Assembly: GCA_029561345.1 (NCBI GenBank)
Contig: JAKQJC010000054.1
Coordinates: forward strand, 1-35,776
Length of the DNA stretch: 35,776 nucleotides
Source: Chloroflexota bacterium
GTDB lineage: Bacteria > Chloroflexota > Anaerolineae > Anaerolineales > Anaerolineaceae
Reading direction: 5' to 3'
Positions 7,722 through 16,289 of the stretch are shown here, one piece after another. Every line of letters begins with the position of its first letter. Positions within the stretch are counted from its first letter, which is position 1. Position numbers and translations under genes: made by a program. A model generated the notes under the pieces. That model had not been told where the DNA came from. It saw only the letters and a program-made list of their open reading frames with translations, and ran no database searches.

Positions 7722-9089
7722 ATGTTAAACTCATCGGAACTCAGCGAACGCGAATTGGAAATCCTGCGCCTGGTGGCCAGCGGGGCCAGCAACAAGGAAA
7801 TTGCCCAGGATCTGTGCATCAGCCTGAACACGGTCAAAGTGCACCTGCGCAATATCTTTGACAAGACAGGCGTCTCCTCGCGCACCGAGGCGGCGTTGTA
7901 TGCCATGCGCATGGGGTGGGTGGCCGCCCCCGGAGAAGCTGGCCTGTCGGCCAATGCGCCGGCTGCTGAAGCGCCGCCCTCTTCCATAATAATTGAGCCA
8001 CCCGCCGAACCGCCCGCTGTGCGTGCGGAGGAAAACCTGCCGTCTCTGAATGGTTCTCTTCCATCCACTGCAAAGCGAGGATCGCCCTGGCTGTGGGCGC
8101 TCGCGGCTGCCGGCCTGCTGCTGGTTTTGCTGAATATTTTGCCCGGCTGGCTGCCCCCTGCCATCACGCCCACCCCAGCTGCATCATCCACCGCCAAGCC
8201 AGCTGGTCTTTCAGGCCAGGCAACCCCCACCCCCATTGTGCGCTGGTCCAAACGGGCTGAGGTGCCCGAAAGCTGCGCGCCCATGGCTGGCACTGCCTAT
8301 GCCGGCAACCTGTATGTCTTTTGCGAGGCCAGTTCGGCTGCCTGGCGTTACCAGCCCGAAGACGACGTCTGGCAGGCCCTGGCCTCCGCCCCGGTCAAAC
8401 TGGCCGGCGCCTCTGCCGCCCTGGCTGGCGAAAAGATCTACCTGCCTGGTGGAGAAAATGACGGGCAGGGGCTGCAAACCCTTTACATTTACAATCCGCG
8501 CCACAACGCCTGGACGCAGGGCAAATCGCTGCCCCAGCCGGTCAGCGGCTATGCCCTGGCTTCTTTCGAAGGGCGCCTCTATCTGTTTGGCGGCAGCGTC
8601 AATGGAAAAATATCTGATCAGGTGCTGGTCTATGATCCCGCCGCGGATACCTGGCAGACCCGCGCCCCTCTTGCCCGCCCCCTGCTGCATGCGCGGGCCG
8701 CCAGCCTGAACGGCCAGATGATCCTCATTGGCGGTGAAGACGCCAGCGGGCCTGTAAAATCCTGCCAGGTTTATCTGCCGGCGCGTGAAGACAGCGGCGA
8801 AACCGCCTGGCAGCCCTGCGCAGACCTGCCCCAGCCGCGCAGCATCTTTGGTCTCACCACCCTGGCCGATGCCCTCTACCTGATCAGCCCGGGCGAAACC
8901 CTGCTGGCGCTGCAGTACCTGCCCCAATATGATTCCTGGCGCGGCATTCCCTACCCCACCCAGCCGGGCGCCGGTTCACCCCTGCTGCTGGCCGAAGGCG
9001 ATTTTATTCACTTCTTCAGCACGCAAAAAGACGCCTCACACCAGGTTTACCAGGCCATTTTCCGCGTGGATATGCCCATTATTCGATAA
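7722..9089 (+). CDS. Membrane-tethered LuxR-type regulator with extracytoplasmic kelch domain
   Basis: 455 residues. Residues 5-65 form a LuxR/GerE helix-turn-helix (SERELEILRLVASGASNKEI, then NTVKVHLRNIF). A Pro/Ala-rich linker follows (about 70-120), then one membrane helix at about 122-146 (WLWALAAAGLLLVLLNILPG) preceded by KRG, which places the N-terminus inside. A Thr/Pro/Ala stalk leads to a kelch beta-propeller at about 178-455 with recurring G-x-LY-x-FGG and YDP-x-x-D-x-W elements, probably five or six blades. The layout is that of a one-component transmembrane regulator (ToxR/CadC style) with a kelch sensor. It is transcribed away from the subtilases and toward the surface protein at 9176. 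Targets and ligand are unknown. ATG 7722 is preferred over the in-frame TTG at 7716 because the -10 box abuts it. Confidence 0.85.
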   Translation: MLNSSELSERELEILRLVASGASNKEIAQDLCISLNTVKVHLRNIFDKTGVSSRTEAALYAMRMGWVAAPGEAGLSANAPAAEAPPSSIIIEPPAEPPAVRAEENLPSLNGSLPSTAKRGSPWLWALAAAGLLLVLLNILPGWLPPAITPTPAASSTAKPAGLSGQATPTPIVRWSKRAEVPESCAPMAGTAYAGNLYVFCEASSAAWRYQPEDDVWQALASAPVKLAGASAALAGEKIYLPGGENDGQGLQTLYIYNPRHNAWTQGKSLPQPVSGYALASFEGRLYLFGGSVNGKISDQVLVYDPAADTWQTRAPLARPLLHARAASLNGQMILIGGEDASGPVKSCQVYLPAREDSGETAWQPCADLPQPRSIFGLTTLADALYLISPGETLLALQYLPQYDSWRGIPYPTQPGAGSPLLLAEGDFIHFFSTQKDASHQVYQAIFRVDMPIIR

Positions 9090-9105
9090 TCACCCCAAAG
9101 TATTA

Positions 9106-9134
9106 TTGCCTGAATCTGCCTCTTTTGGGATAAT
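9106..9134 (+). promoter_or_regulatory. Promoter of the repeat-domain surface protein
   Basis: TTGCCT (9106-9111), 17-nt spacer, GATAAT (9129-9134). The leader of about 35 nt contains AAAGGA seven nt before the ATG at 9176. Confidence 0.65.
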
Positions 9135-9175
9135 AGAACCGTAAGTAACCCCTATCATTTTGAAAGGATGTCGCT

Positions 9176-10516
9176 ATGAAGAAACTTTCCCTCATTTTGC
9201 TCGTGGCTGTGCTCACCATCGGTCTGGTTGGCAATGCCTTCGCTGAAGCCCCCGCCCCCGGTGGCCCCTTCAGCACCGCCTTCACCATCCAGAACACCTC
9301 TGGCGGCGCTGCCAACTGCTCGTTCGTGCTCTATGACAGCACGGGCGCCAGCAAATACACCAGCTCTCCCATCGCCATGGCGGCTGATGCGAGCTCCTTC
9401 GTGTATGTTCCCTCCCTCTCTGTGGATAGCGGCAGCTATTCCGGCGTCGTCTCCTGCGATGCCCCCGTGGCCGCCATCGTGAACTTCAGCTCCACCATCA
9501 GCGGCGCCAGCCATGCCGGCGTCGGTGCAGCTGCAGCCACCTGGTACGTCCCCGTTGTGTACGATAACTACTACAACTTCTACACCAACTTCTACGTCCA
9601 GAACGCCACTGCCAGCCCCGTGGACATCACCATCTCCTACTACGCCCCCGGTTCAGCCACCCCTGTGACCACTGAAACCGCCACGGCCGTCCCCGGCTAC
9701 GCCACCCACATCTTCCAGCAGGAAGGCAACGCCACCCTCGCCAATAATGTGTCCTACTCTGCCAAGATCACGGCGACCGGCAACGTGGCCGCCATCGTCA
9801 ACATCTACGGTAAAAGCACTGCCAACGGCCAGGTCTACTCCTTCAATGCCTTCACCGCCGGCTCCAAGACCGCCTACGTGCCCCAGCTGATGAAGAATTA
9901 CTACGGCTATAACACCGCCCTGACCGTGCAGAACATCAGCGCTGTGGATGCCACCGTCACCGTGACCTACGGCAACGGCGCCACCGCTGAAAATGCTGTG
10001 ATCGCGGCCTACTCTTCCAAGCTGTTCTACACCCCCAACAACACCAGCTTCCCCTCAGGCGCAACCGGCATCTCCGGCGCCACCATCACCTCGGTCGGTG
10101 GTGACATCGTCGCCGTCGTGAACGAATCAGATGGCTACAACCGCGCGGCCACCTACGCTGGCTTCACCACCGGCACCAGCAAAGTCTTCGCTCCCATCGT
10201 GATGAAGCGCTACTACGGCTACAACACCTCCATCGTCTGCCAGAACGTCGGCACCACCGATACCGTCGCCACCCTGTCCTACACCGCTGGCGGCCTCTCA
10301 CACACCGTGGTTTCCCCGACCCTGGCCCAGGGCGCGACCTACATGTTCTACCAGCCCTCTGACGGCAGCCTGCCCAACAGCTACAACGGTTCCGCAGTCA
10401 TCAATGCCTCAGCCTCTGGCAAGATCATCTGCACCGTGAACGAAAACCAGAACGAAGCTCCCCAGGCCACCCAGATCATGGATCAGCTCTTCTCCTACAA
10501 CGGCATCAACCAATAG
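9176..10516 (+). CDS. Secreted protein of four tandem beta-type repeats; candidate abundant surface (S-layer-like) protein
   Basis: 446 residues with a signal peptide (1-23, cleavage after AFA). I do not recognise a named family. Four repeats of about 92-109 residues follow at roughly 31-122, 124-232, 233-337 and 338-446. Each carries (F/L/I)xxQN near its start (TIQN 37, YVQN 140, TVQN 250, VCQN 354). Each also has a late VN motif (AAIVN 99, AAIVN 205, VAVVN 312, ICTVN 418). Repeats 3 and 4 share YYGYNT. Ser, Thr, Asn and Ala are abundant and charge is very low. Codon use is strongly skewed to C-ending codons (AAC, TAC, ATC, GCC) compared with neighbours. With a good promoter and ribosome site this suggests very high expression. 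No anchor or sorting motif is visible. An S-layer or matrix role is inference. Confidence 0.85.
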   Translation: MKKLSLILLVAVLTIGLVGNAFAEAPAPGGPFSTAFTIQNTSGGAANCSFVLYDSTGASKYTSSPIAMAADASSFVYVPSLSVDSGSYSGVVSCDAPVAAIVNFSSTISGASHAGVGAAAATWYVPVVYDNYYNFYTNFYVQNATASPVDITISYYAPGSATPVTTETATAVPGYATHIFQQEGNATLANNVSYSAKITATGNVAAIVNIYGKSTANGQVYSFNAFTAGSKTAYVPQLMKNYYGYNTALTVQNISAVDATVTVTYGNGATAENAVIAAYSSKLFYTPNNTSFPSGATGISGATITSVGGDIVAVVNESDGYNRAATYAGFTTGTSKVFAPIVMKRYYGYNTSIVCQNVGTTDTVATLSYTAGGLSHTVVSPTLAQGATYMFYQPSDGSLPNSYNGSAVINASASGKIICTVNENQNEAPQATQIMDQLFSYNGINQ

Positions 10517-10540
10517 TTCTTGCCCGCTCAAACAAAAGTC

Positions 10541-10572
10541 AAAGGCCGCTGGGCAACCGGCGGCCTTTCTTA
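10541..10572 (+). terminator. Probable terminator after the surface protein
   Basis: AAAGGCCGC (10541-10549) pairs with GCGGCCTTT (10560-10568), followed by a short T-rich tail (TCTTA). The stem is good but the U-tract is weak, so partial read-through into the lipoprotein gene is possible. Confidence 0.6.
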
Positions 10573-10612
10573 TGTCATCAGTCCAATGCAGTTTCATTGG
10601 ATAAGGATCTTT

Positions 10613-11173
10613 ATGAAGCGTTCTTTCTTTCTCCTGATTGTCTTTGCCCTTCTTCTGACCGCCTGCGCTGCGCCGACGGCTGCCCCCACTCAGGCTGTTC
10701 AACCCGCTCCCACCCTCGATCCCTCTCTGCCTTACCCGCCTGCGGTCACAACCACCCCCCATTACCCCACCCCGGCCTACCCGGCCGCCCCGCAAACCGA
10801 ACGGGTGTTCCCCACGGAAGTGCCCCCCGCGCCCGATGCCAATACCGGCGTCATCACTGGCCGCCTGCTGGATATTCAGACCAATGCCAGCATCACCAAT
10901 GTGATGGTGGCTGTCGGCAATATTGTCTATCTGACGCCCGGCCCCGATTACGTGGTTTCAATGGATGAAAAAGTTGCCCCGCGCGGCAGCACGGACCCCG
11001 AAGGCCGCTTTACCATCGGCGGCATCACCCCCGGCCGCTACGTGCTGCTGATCTGGACCCCGCATCACACCACCGCTGTGCTCGACCCCTCCACCCGCCA
11101 GCTGCGCATGATTGATGTCCCCGCCGGCGTGGTCACCGACCTGGGCGATATTTTTGGCGATAAGCCCAATTAA
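10613..11173 (+). CDS. Lipoprotein with a carboxypeptidase-regulatory-like beta-sandwich domain
   Basis: 186 residues. The start at 10613 has AAGGA at the right distance and opens a lipoprotein signal peptide with lipobox LLTAC (Cys18). A Pro/Thr-rich, probably extended spacer runs to about residue 80. Residues about 82-180 resemble the CarboxypepD_reg fold: GVITGRLLD, then DPEGRFTIGGITPGRYVLLI, the usual G-x-V-x-G ... DG-x-F-x-I ... PG-x-Y pattern. No catalytic residues are seen. It would sit on the outer face of the membrane, perhaps binding surface protein or glycan. The stop lies 28 nt before the terminator shared with the convergent gene. Confidence 0.85.
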   Translation: MKRSFFLLIVFALLLTACAAPTAAPTQAVQPAPTLDPSLPYPPAVTTTPHYPTPAYPAAPQTERVFPTEVPPAPDANTGVITGRLLDIQTNASITNVMVAVGNIVYLTPGPDYVVSMDEKVAPRGSTDPEGRFTIGGITPGRYVLLIWTPHHTTAVLDPSTRQLRMIDVPAGVVTDLGDIFGDKPN

Positions 11174-11198
11174 ATGATCGTTCTCGAGCGGAAAAATT

Positions 11199-12173
11199 TC
11201 ACTCCCTGTCTTCGGACAGGGAGTTTTGTTTTTCGCGGGCCAGGCCGCGCCGGTGCATCCATTCGCCAAACCCCCAGCCCGCCAGCCCCCAGATCACATC
11301 TGCCAGAGTGAAGGCCAGACGAATCAGCACCCCAATCACCAGGCCGGTGGTGGCCGGCAGATACGGCCCCAGCACCATCACAAAGGTCAGTTCGCGAATG
11401 CCCAGCCCGGCCGGCACAAAGACGATCAGGTAACTGATGGCCGCGGCAATGGCCCAGGCATTCAAAGCCAGCGAAAACGTCAGCGAAGCCGCGCCGCCAG
11501 CCTGGCCGTAAAGCAGCAAAATCCACGCGCCCAGCAGCAGGCAGCCGGCATAGCTGCCCAGCCACAGCAGGGCCTGGCCCAGGTCGTGCCGCCAGCCCAG
11601 CTTTGCCCCGGCCTGGTCGCGCACCCAGATCACCGAAATGACCACTGCGGCCGCCATGGCCAGAAGCGAAAGCAGCCAGCCCAGCAGCGGCGGGAAATCT
11701 GCCAGCCCGGGCAGCAAAAAACTGGTCGAAACCAGCACAATGAGAATGATCTCCAAAAAATTGGCAATCATCACCGTGCGGGTGGGCACCTGTGTGGAGG
11801 TATTGTAGAGGCTGGCGCGGCCCACCCAGTGCCACACCCCGCCCGGCAGGCGCTTCATCACCACAATGCGGGCAAAAATGGCAAAATCAAGCCAGCCCGC
11901 CTTGCGCTGAAACGAGAGCAGGCGCGTCCAGGCGAAATATTGCAGGCCCAGCGAGAGCATATATAGAATCATCACCCCCACGGTGGCCGGCAGGAAGGGC
12001 AGCCAGTCGATCTCAAACAGCGCCTGGCCGTCTCTCACCAGCAGCCAGATGATATACACAAAAGCGGCCCCCATCAGCAGTCGCCCCAGCCACTGCAGCG
12101 CGGTTTTCACCCGCTGATCGAGGCTGCGCCATTTATCCATCCAGCTTTGCAGCAGATCCCGCAGGGTTTTCAT
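11199..12173 (-). CDS. Integral membrane protein of the AglD/UPF0104 (lysylphosphatidylglycerol synthase TM) family
   Basis: 324 residues with about eight hydrophobic helices. The PAGLGIRE motif near residue 262 is a signature of the family that includes the MprF flippase domain and archaeal AglD. Start 12173 overlaps the stop of the upstream methyltransferase by ATGA, indicating coupled translation; the longer upstream frame is a shadow of that gene. As the last gene of the glycan operon it could move or modify a lipid-linked intermediate; this is inferred. Its last codons (LSEDRE, stop) lie inside the terminator hairpin at 11201-11224. Confidence 0.85.
   Translation of the reverse strand: MKTLRDLLQSWMDKWRSLDQRVKTALQWLGRLLMGAAFVYIIWLLVRDGQALFEIDWLPFLPATVGVMILYMLSLGLQYFAWTRLLSFQRKAGWLDFAIFARIVVMKRLPGGVWHWVGRASLYNTSTQVPTRTVMIANFLEIILIVLVSTSFLLPGLADFPPLLGWLLSLLAMAAAVVISVIWVRDQAGAKLGWRHDLGQALLWLGSYAGCLLLGAWILLLYGQAGGAASLTFSLALNAWAIAAAISYLIVFVPAGLGIRELTFVMVLGPYLPATTGLVIGVLIRLAFTLADVIWGLAGWGFGEWMHRRGLAREKQNSLSEDRE
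11201..11233. terminator. Shared hairpin terminator between convergent genes, embedded in the minus-strand coding end
   Basis: ACTCCCTGTC (11201-11210), loop TTCG, GACAGGGAGT (11215-11224), then TTTTGTTTTT when the last stem base is included, on the plus strand. A perfect 10-bp stem with a stable UUCG tetraloop. It ends the plus-strand lipoprotein mRNA. On the minus strand the same stem encodes the last residues and stop of the membrane protein and is followed by GAAATTTTT. Confidence 0.9.
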
Positions 12174-13123
12174 GCTTTTTTCTGCGCCACAACGGTGATC
12201 AGGGTGTTCAATCCCATTCTTTCCAGCAGACCCAGCGGCAGCATCAGCCCCAGCCGCGAAACCGGTGAGCGGTACAGCCACAGCAGGCCGTTCCCCAGCC
12301 TGCGCTGAGGTTCAGGCCAGCTCTTCACCCAGTAGTTCAGCGTCTCTTCAAGGGCAAAATGGCTCGAAGGCGAACCTTCCAACCCGGCCACGCGGAAACC
12401 CAGGTCGTTCAAAATGGTCTTCATCACCTTGCGGGGGAATAAATACAGATGGCGCGGCAGTTCCCAGCCCAGCCAGTAGCGGCCAAAGACATGCCGCTCC
12501 CAGCCTTCCAGGTTCGGGATGGTGAGGAACAGGTAGCCTCCCGGCTTCAGCAGGCGGTGGCAGCGGCGCAGATCCTGAATGGGCGAATCGAGATGTTCCA
12601 GCACATTCCACAGCGTCAGGACGTCATAATGACCCTCAGGCAGGTTCGCTTCGTTAAACTGGCCGTCGTGAATGGTCAGGTTGAGCGAGCGGCGCACATA
12701 ATCGGCCATGCCGGCCGTCGGCTCCAGGCCTTCCAGTTCCCATTTGCCGCGGCGCTGCGCTTCTTCCAAAAAACGCCCGCTGCCGCAGCCCACATCCAGC
12801 AGGCGGCCTTCAGGGCAGCGGCGCGCCACGCAGCTCACCCGCTTGGCCGGCCCCATGCGCTTGATGCGCTGCTGCCATTCAGGGTATTCGCGGATCAGCG
12901 GCACATAGGTGGTGTATCCTTCGTAATAATGAGCCAGCGAATCCCATGTCAGGCGCGGATTCTGGCGGATCAGACCGCACTTTTTACAGCGCACCATGCG
13001 AAATTGCCCGGGCAGGTCAAGCTGGCGGTCAGGGCCTTCCAGCACCAGGTCGCCGTCCGTTTCGCCGCACCAATCACAGGCGCAGGGCACAAAATTCAGG
13101 GGGAATGATGTCCGGGCGCTCAT
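12170..13123 (-). CDS. SAM-dependent class I methyltransferase with N-terminal zinc-ribbon-like motif
   Basis: 317 residues. The N-terminus carries CACDWC (14-19) and CKKC (46-49), a four-cysteine zinc site often seen in sugar-pathway methyltransferases. Motif I is LLDVGCGSGRF (108-118); LTLWNVLEHL and GGYLFLTIPN match later methyltransferase motifs (Methyltransf_23 type). The start at 13123 overlaps the stop of the upstream fusion gene by ATGA, and its own stop overlaps the next start the same way. Likely methylates a sugar or lipid intermediate of the operon's glycan; acceptor not predictable. Confidence 0.88.
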   Translation of the reverse strand: MSARTSFPLNFVPCACDWCGETDGDLVLEGPDRQLDLPGQFRMVRCKKCGLIRQNPRLTWDSLAHYYEGYTTYVPLIREYPEWQQRIKRMGPAKRVSCVARRCPEGRLLDVGCGSGRFLEEAQRRGKWELEGLEPTAGMADYVRRSLNLTIHDGQFNEANLPEGHYDVLTLWNVLEHLDSPIQDLRRCHRLLKPGGYLFLTIPNLEGWERHVFGRYWLGWELPRHLYLFPRKVMKTILNDLGFRVAGLEGSPSSHFALEETLNYWVKSWPEPQRRLGNGLLWLYRSPVSRLGLMLPLGLLERMGLNTLITVVAQKKA

Positions 13124-15390
13124 GCCGGTTCATCATCCTGGGCCATTGTGGAAGCCACATCCGGGTAATCTTCCAGCGGCGAGTGGAAACCTTCCCGCAA
13201 ACCCTGCAAATAAACGCCCAGGAAGCGCAGGTTGCCCTTCCAGAGAATTTCGCGCAGCATGATGTAGCTGAGATGGATGGGCAGAGACAGCCAGGTGGGC
13301 CGCCCGTGACGCCGGTAAAAGCGCACTGTGCTGGCCGCCGCCACCCGCCAGAACAGCGGCGAGGTGGGCTGGGTGGTGCGCGAAACCTTGTGCCAGAAGG
13401 CCGCGCGCGGGTCCAGCCAGATGTTCAGGCCCAGCTCGCGCACCCGTTCGCAGAAATCCCAGTCATCGTACCAGAAGAAATACCCCGGATCAAACAGGCC
13501 GGCCTTTTCAAAAGCCCGCCGGTGGATCAACAGGCCGCACCCAGGCGCGTATTCGATGCGCCGCGCCTCGTTGCCCAGCGACTGCGGCCGGCGGTCATTG
13601 TTGATGATGGCCGGCGGGAAACGGCGGTAATACCCCCCGTTGGACCAGATTTGCTCAGGCTGGGCCTGCGCGGGCAGCGGCGGATATTGCCCAGCGGCCG
13701 GATAATTGGCCCCTTCGGGGTAATAGAAAATGCGCGGCATCACCACGGCGCAGGCCGGGTCAGCCTCGGCGGTTTTTAACAGGGTGGGCAGCAGGTCAGG
13801 CGCCACCACGGTGTCGTTGTTGACCATGAAAATATAGTCGCAGCCCTGCTGCAGGGCGCGGGCAAAGCCCACATTGTAGCCCGCCGGCACCCCCAGGTTG
13901 CGCGGATTTTCAATCACTTCCACATCCGGAAATTCCTGGCGCACTTTGGCCGGCGTGCCGTCGCTGGAGCCGTTATCCACCAGGATGATGTGGGTTTGCG
14001 GGCCATGCTGCAAGGAAAGCAGGCACTCGCGGGTATCTTCATAGTGGTTGAAAGTCAGAATAACCGTGGACACTTTGGGCTGCAATTTCACCTCCGCGGG
14101 TTGAACCGCTGGAGCGGCGGCGGGCGCCAGTTCGGGCTGGCGCGCCAGCAAGGTTTCCACCGTGCGGGCGGCTGCGCTGAAGTTATCATCCAGCTCGCGG
14201 TGGCGAAATTCCGCCGCGCGCCCCACCACATACAAGTTCTGAACCTGGTTCAGCGCGGTTTGCACTTTTTTCAGCGTTTCGCTGTGAGTCTGGTCGTACA
14301 CCGGGTACGCAAATTCTTCGCGCACCACCAGCCGGTCAAGCACCTCGTTTTCCTTGATCAGCCCCATGCGCACCAAATCGGCCGCCACTTTTGCCGCAGG
14401 ATCCGCATGCTGCTGGGTCACTTCAGCGCACAGCACGCTGGTGTCGGCGGGGGTATCCACGGCGCTCATGTTCTTGAATTCCACCATGCGGTTGATGCAC
14501 ACATCGGCGTCGGTGAAATAGATCCAGTGATTTTCCGTCACCTGGGGGCGGTTGATCAGCAGATAAACCGCATCCACTTTCTGAAAATGCAGGGGATAAT
14601 TTTGACCCAGCAGGCGGCCGGTGAGGGTGAGCGGCAGAGTGGAAATCACTCCATCCACTTCCAGGCGGTCTTCAGCGTCATTCCGTTTATACCGCACGGT
14701 TTCAATACGCTGGCCGTCGGCTGAAAAATCGCAGCCCAGCACCTGGGTTTCAAGCCACACCTGTTCCTTGATTTTCTCGTACAGGCTGTTGACAATGGCC
14801 CCATACCCCCCCTGCACGGGGTAATAGAAATAGGAAAATTTGTTATGCGTGCTTTTGCGCAGTTTATCAAACGGGCTGGCCAGGCGCACCTTCTGCCGCG
14901 CCCACAGCACCGAGATCTGGCTGCCTGGAATGCCAAAGAGTTTTTCCGTGTAAGGCTGGAAGAAAGCCTGGTATAAACTGCGCCCATATTTGCGCAGCAC
15001 AAAATTTTCAAAATTTTCTTCCGGCAGGTCGCGCGGGCGGTTCAGATACGACCATACCAGCTCCCATTTTTTCGGCAGCGGCAGCCAGCCGATCAGCTCG
15101 TTCACATCCAGTGGATCGCGCATCCAGCGGCCGCCCAGGTAAAGCCTGCTGCGGCGGATCTGCCGGCTCATGGGGGTCAGGCTGAGCAGAGCCTGCAGCA
15201 CTTTCTCATCATTGCTGAACAGGCGGTGCGCGGCAAAATCGCACCAGAAATCATGCCAGCGAAAGCTGCGTGCCATGCCGCCGGGGATGGCCTGTTTTTC
15301 AAGGATCACAAAATCCACACCCTGCTGTTTCAGAAACCAGCCGGCGCTCAGGCCGGCAATGCCACCGCCAAGAATTGCAATCTTTCTCAT
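13120..15390 (-). CDS. Fusion of FAD-dependent amine-oxidase-like oxidoreductase and GT2 glycosyltransferase
   Basis: 756 residues. Residues 1-415 are an NAD/FAD-binding oxidoreductase: dinucleotide motif [13 protein letters not shown] (8-20), then ILEK (29-32), and a second FAD contact near 386-406 ([15 protein letters not shown]). It resembles the protoporphyrinogen oxidase/UDP-galactopyranose mutase-like branch. An Ala/Pro linker follows (418-437). Residues 439-740 are a GT2 transferase: [22 protein letters not shown] (471-479), the acidic NNDT (524-527) and base-like DDWDFCER (642-649), as in rhamnosyltransferases. There is no frameshift, stop or internal ribosome site between the halves, so this is a true single frame. 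It probably makes or isomerises an unusual sugar and transfers it, or couples lipid oxidation to glycosylation (inference). It is 42 nt downstream of the methyltransferase at 15433. Confidence 0.87.
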   Translation of the reverse strand: MRKIAILGGGIAGLSAGWFLKQQGVDFVILEKQAIPGGMARSFRWHDFWCDFAAHRLFSNDEKVLQALLSLTPMSRQIRRSRLYLGGRWMRDPLDVNELIGWLPLPKKWELVWSYLNRPRDLPEENFENFVLRKYGRSLYQAFFQPYTEKLFGIPGSQISVLWARQKVRLASPFDKLRKSTHNKFSYFYYPVQGGYGAIVNSLYEKIKEQVWLETQVLGCDFSADGQRIETVRYKRNDAEDRLEVDGVISTLPLTLTGRLLGQNYPLHFQKVDAVYLLINRPQVTENHWIYFTDADVCINRMVEFKNMSAVDTPADTSVLCAEVTQQHADPAAKVAADLVRMGLIKENEVLDRLVVREEFAYPVYDQTHSETLKKVQTALNQVQNLYVVGRAAEFRHRELDDNFSAAARTVETLLARQPELAPAAAPAVQPAEVKLQPKVSTVILTFNHYEDTRECLLSLQHGPQTHIILVDNGSSDGTPAKVRQEFPDVEVIENPRNLGVPAGYNVGFARALQQGCDYIFMVNNDTVVAPDLLPTLLKTAEADPACAVVMPRIFYYPEGANYPAAGQYPPLPAQAQPEQIWSNGGYYRRFPPAIINNDRRPQSLGNEARRIEYAPGCGLLIHRRAFEKAGLFDPGYFFWYDDWDFCERVRELGLNIWLDPRAAFWHKVSRTTQPTSPLFWRVAAASTVRFYRRHGRPTWLSLPIHLSYIMLREILWKGNLRFLGVYLQGLREGFHSPLEDYPDVASTMAQDDEPA

Positions 15391-15432
15391 GTCTTCCCAG
15401 TTATTTGTAGAATGAACGTCCTGGCAATTATA

Positions 15433-16287
15433 TCATCCAATATCGGTGCGCGTTGCATCCGTAAAATGAAACGCGCGCTGCACCGTCTTTTCTTTGACGG
15501 CAAAATGGGTGATATTCTCCTTCCAGCCAGGCAGAAAGGTGAGCAGAAGCTTCTTCGCCAGCTTGGAAAGCCAGCGCCGCTTTGAAACCTGCAAATCCAC
15601 ATCGCTGAAATACACCTGGCGCTCCACACGGTAACCCATGCGTTCCAGCATCTCGCGCATTTCCGCGCCGTCATATTCGCGCCAGTGCAGCCCCACAATC
15701 ATCTGATACCCCGGTTCGAGCTGGATGAAAAAATCGTTCACCGGGTTGTGAATGGATCGCCCACGCGCCATTTTCAGGCGGTTTTTCCACGAGGCAATGT
15801 TGGGGTGGCTGAGGTAAAACAGCGACCCCAAACTGCCCATGCGGTTGAATTCCTGCAGCATCGGCAGCGGGTTGAAATTAAGATGCTCGATCACCTCGCA
15901 GCAGATGATGATGTCAAAACTGCCATCGGCATAGGGCAGCGGGGTGTGGCGCAGGTTCAGCCCCTGGCAGCGGATGCCGGCTTTTTCAAAACGCGCCCGC
16001 AGGCCGGAATGCGCCATAAATTCGGGAATGTCCGTCGCCTCCACCGTATAGCCCAGGCGCGCCAGGCACAGGCTCACCACGCCCAAAAAGGCCCCCACCT
16101 CCAGCACGCGCGCCGGAGCCGGCCTGAATGCCAGGATATCCTCCAGGGTGCGCACATAAGTCGGCGCCAGCTGCTGCAAATACAGATCCACATCGGCCGT
16201 GCTGTTCACCTGCAAAATATCCAGCGGGTCGCGCACATAGCCGGCAATCACATCGCTGACCAGGGCGGCAATTTCTTTTCGCTCCAT
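15433..16287 (-). CDS. SAM-dependent methyltransferase (class I)
   Basis: 284 residues. The start at 16287 follows GAAGAGGTG and lies 2 nt after the stop of the GT2 gene. Motif I is VLEVGAFLGVVSL near residue 79, followed by VEATDI; the later IIICCEVIEHL is a typical motif for small-molecule methyltransferases. The C-terminus is basic (KRRWLSKLAKKLL), perhaps membrane-associating. The acceptor is probably a sugar or lipid of the same operon. Confidence 0.85.
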   Translation of the reverse strand: MERKEIAALVSDVIAGYVRDPLDILQVNSTADVDLYLQQLAPTYVRTLEDILAFRPAPARVLEVGAFLGVVSLCLARLGYTVEATDIPEFMAHSGLRARFEKAGIRCQGLNLRHTPLPYADGSFDIIICCEVIEHLNFNPLPMLQEFNRMGSLGSLFYLSHPNIASWKNRLKMARGRSIHNPVNDFFIQLEPGYQMIVGLHWREYDGAEMREMLERMGYRVERQVYFSDVDLQVSKRRWLSKLAKKLLLTFLPGWKENITHFAVKEKTVQRAFHFTDATRTDIG

Positions 16288-16289
16288 GT

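Noticed and set aside
11226..11966. 246-codon plus-strand frame opposite the AglD-like gene
   Set aside because: Gln/Pro/Arg-rich shadow of a membrane-protein gene; no ribosome site or family.
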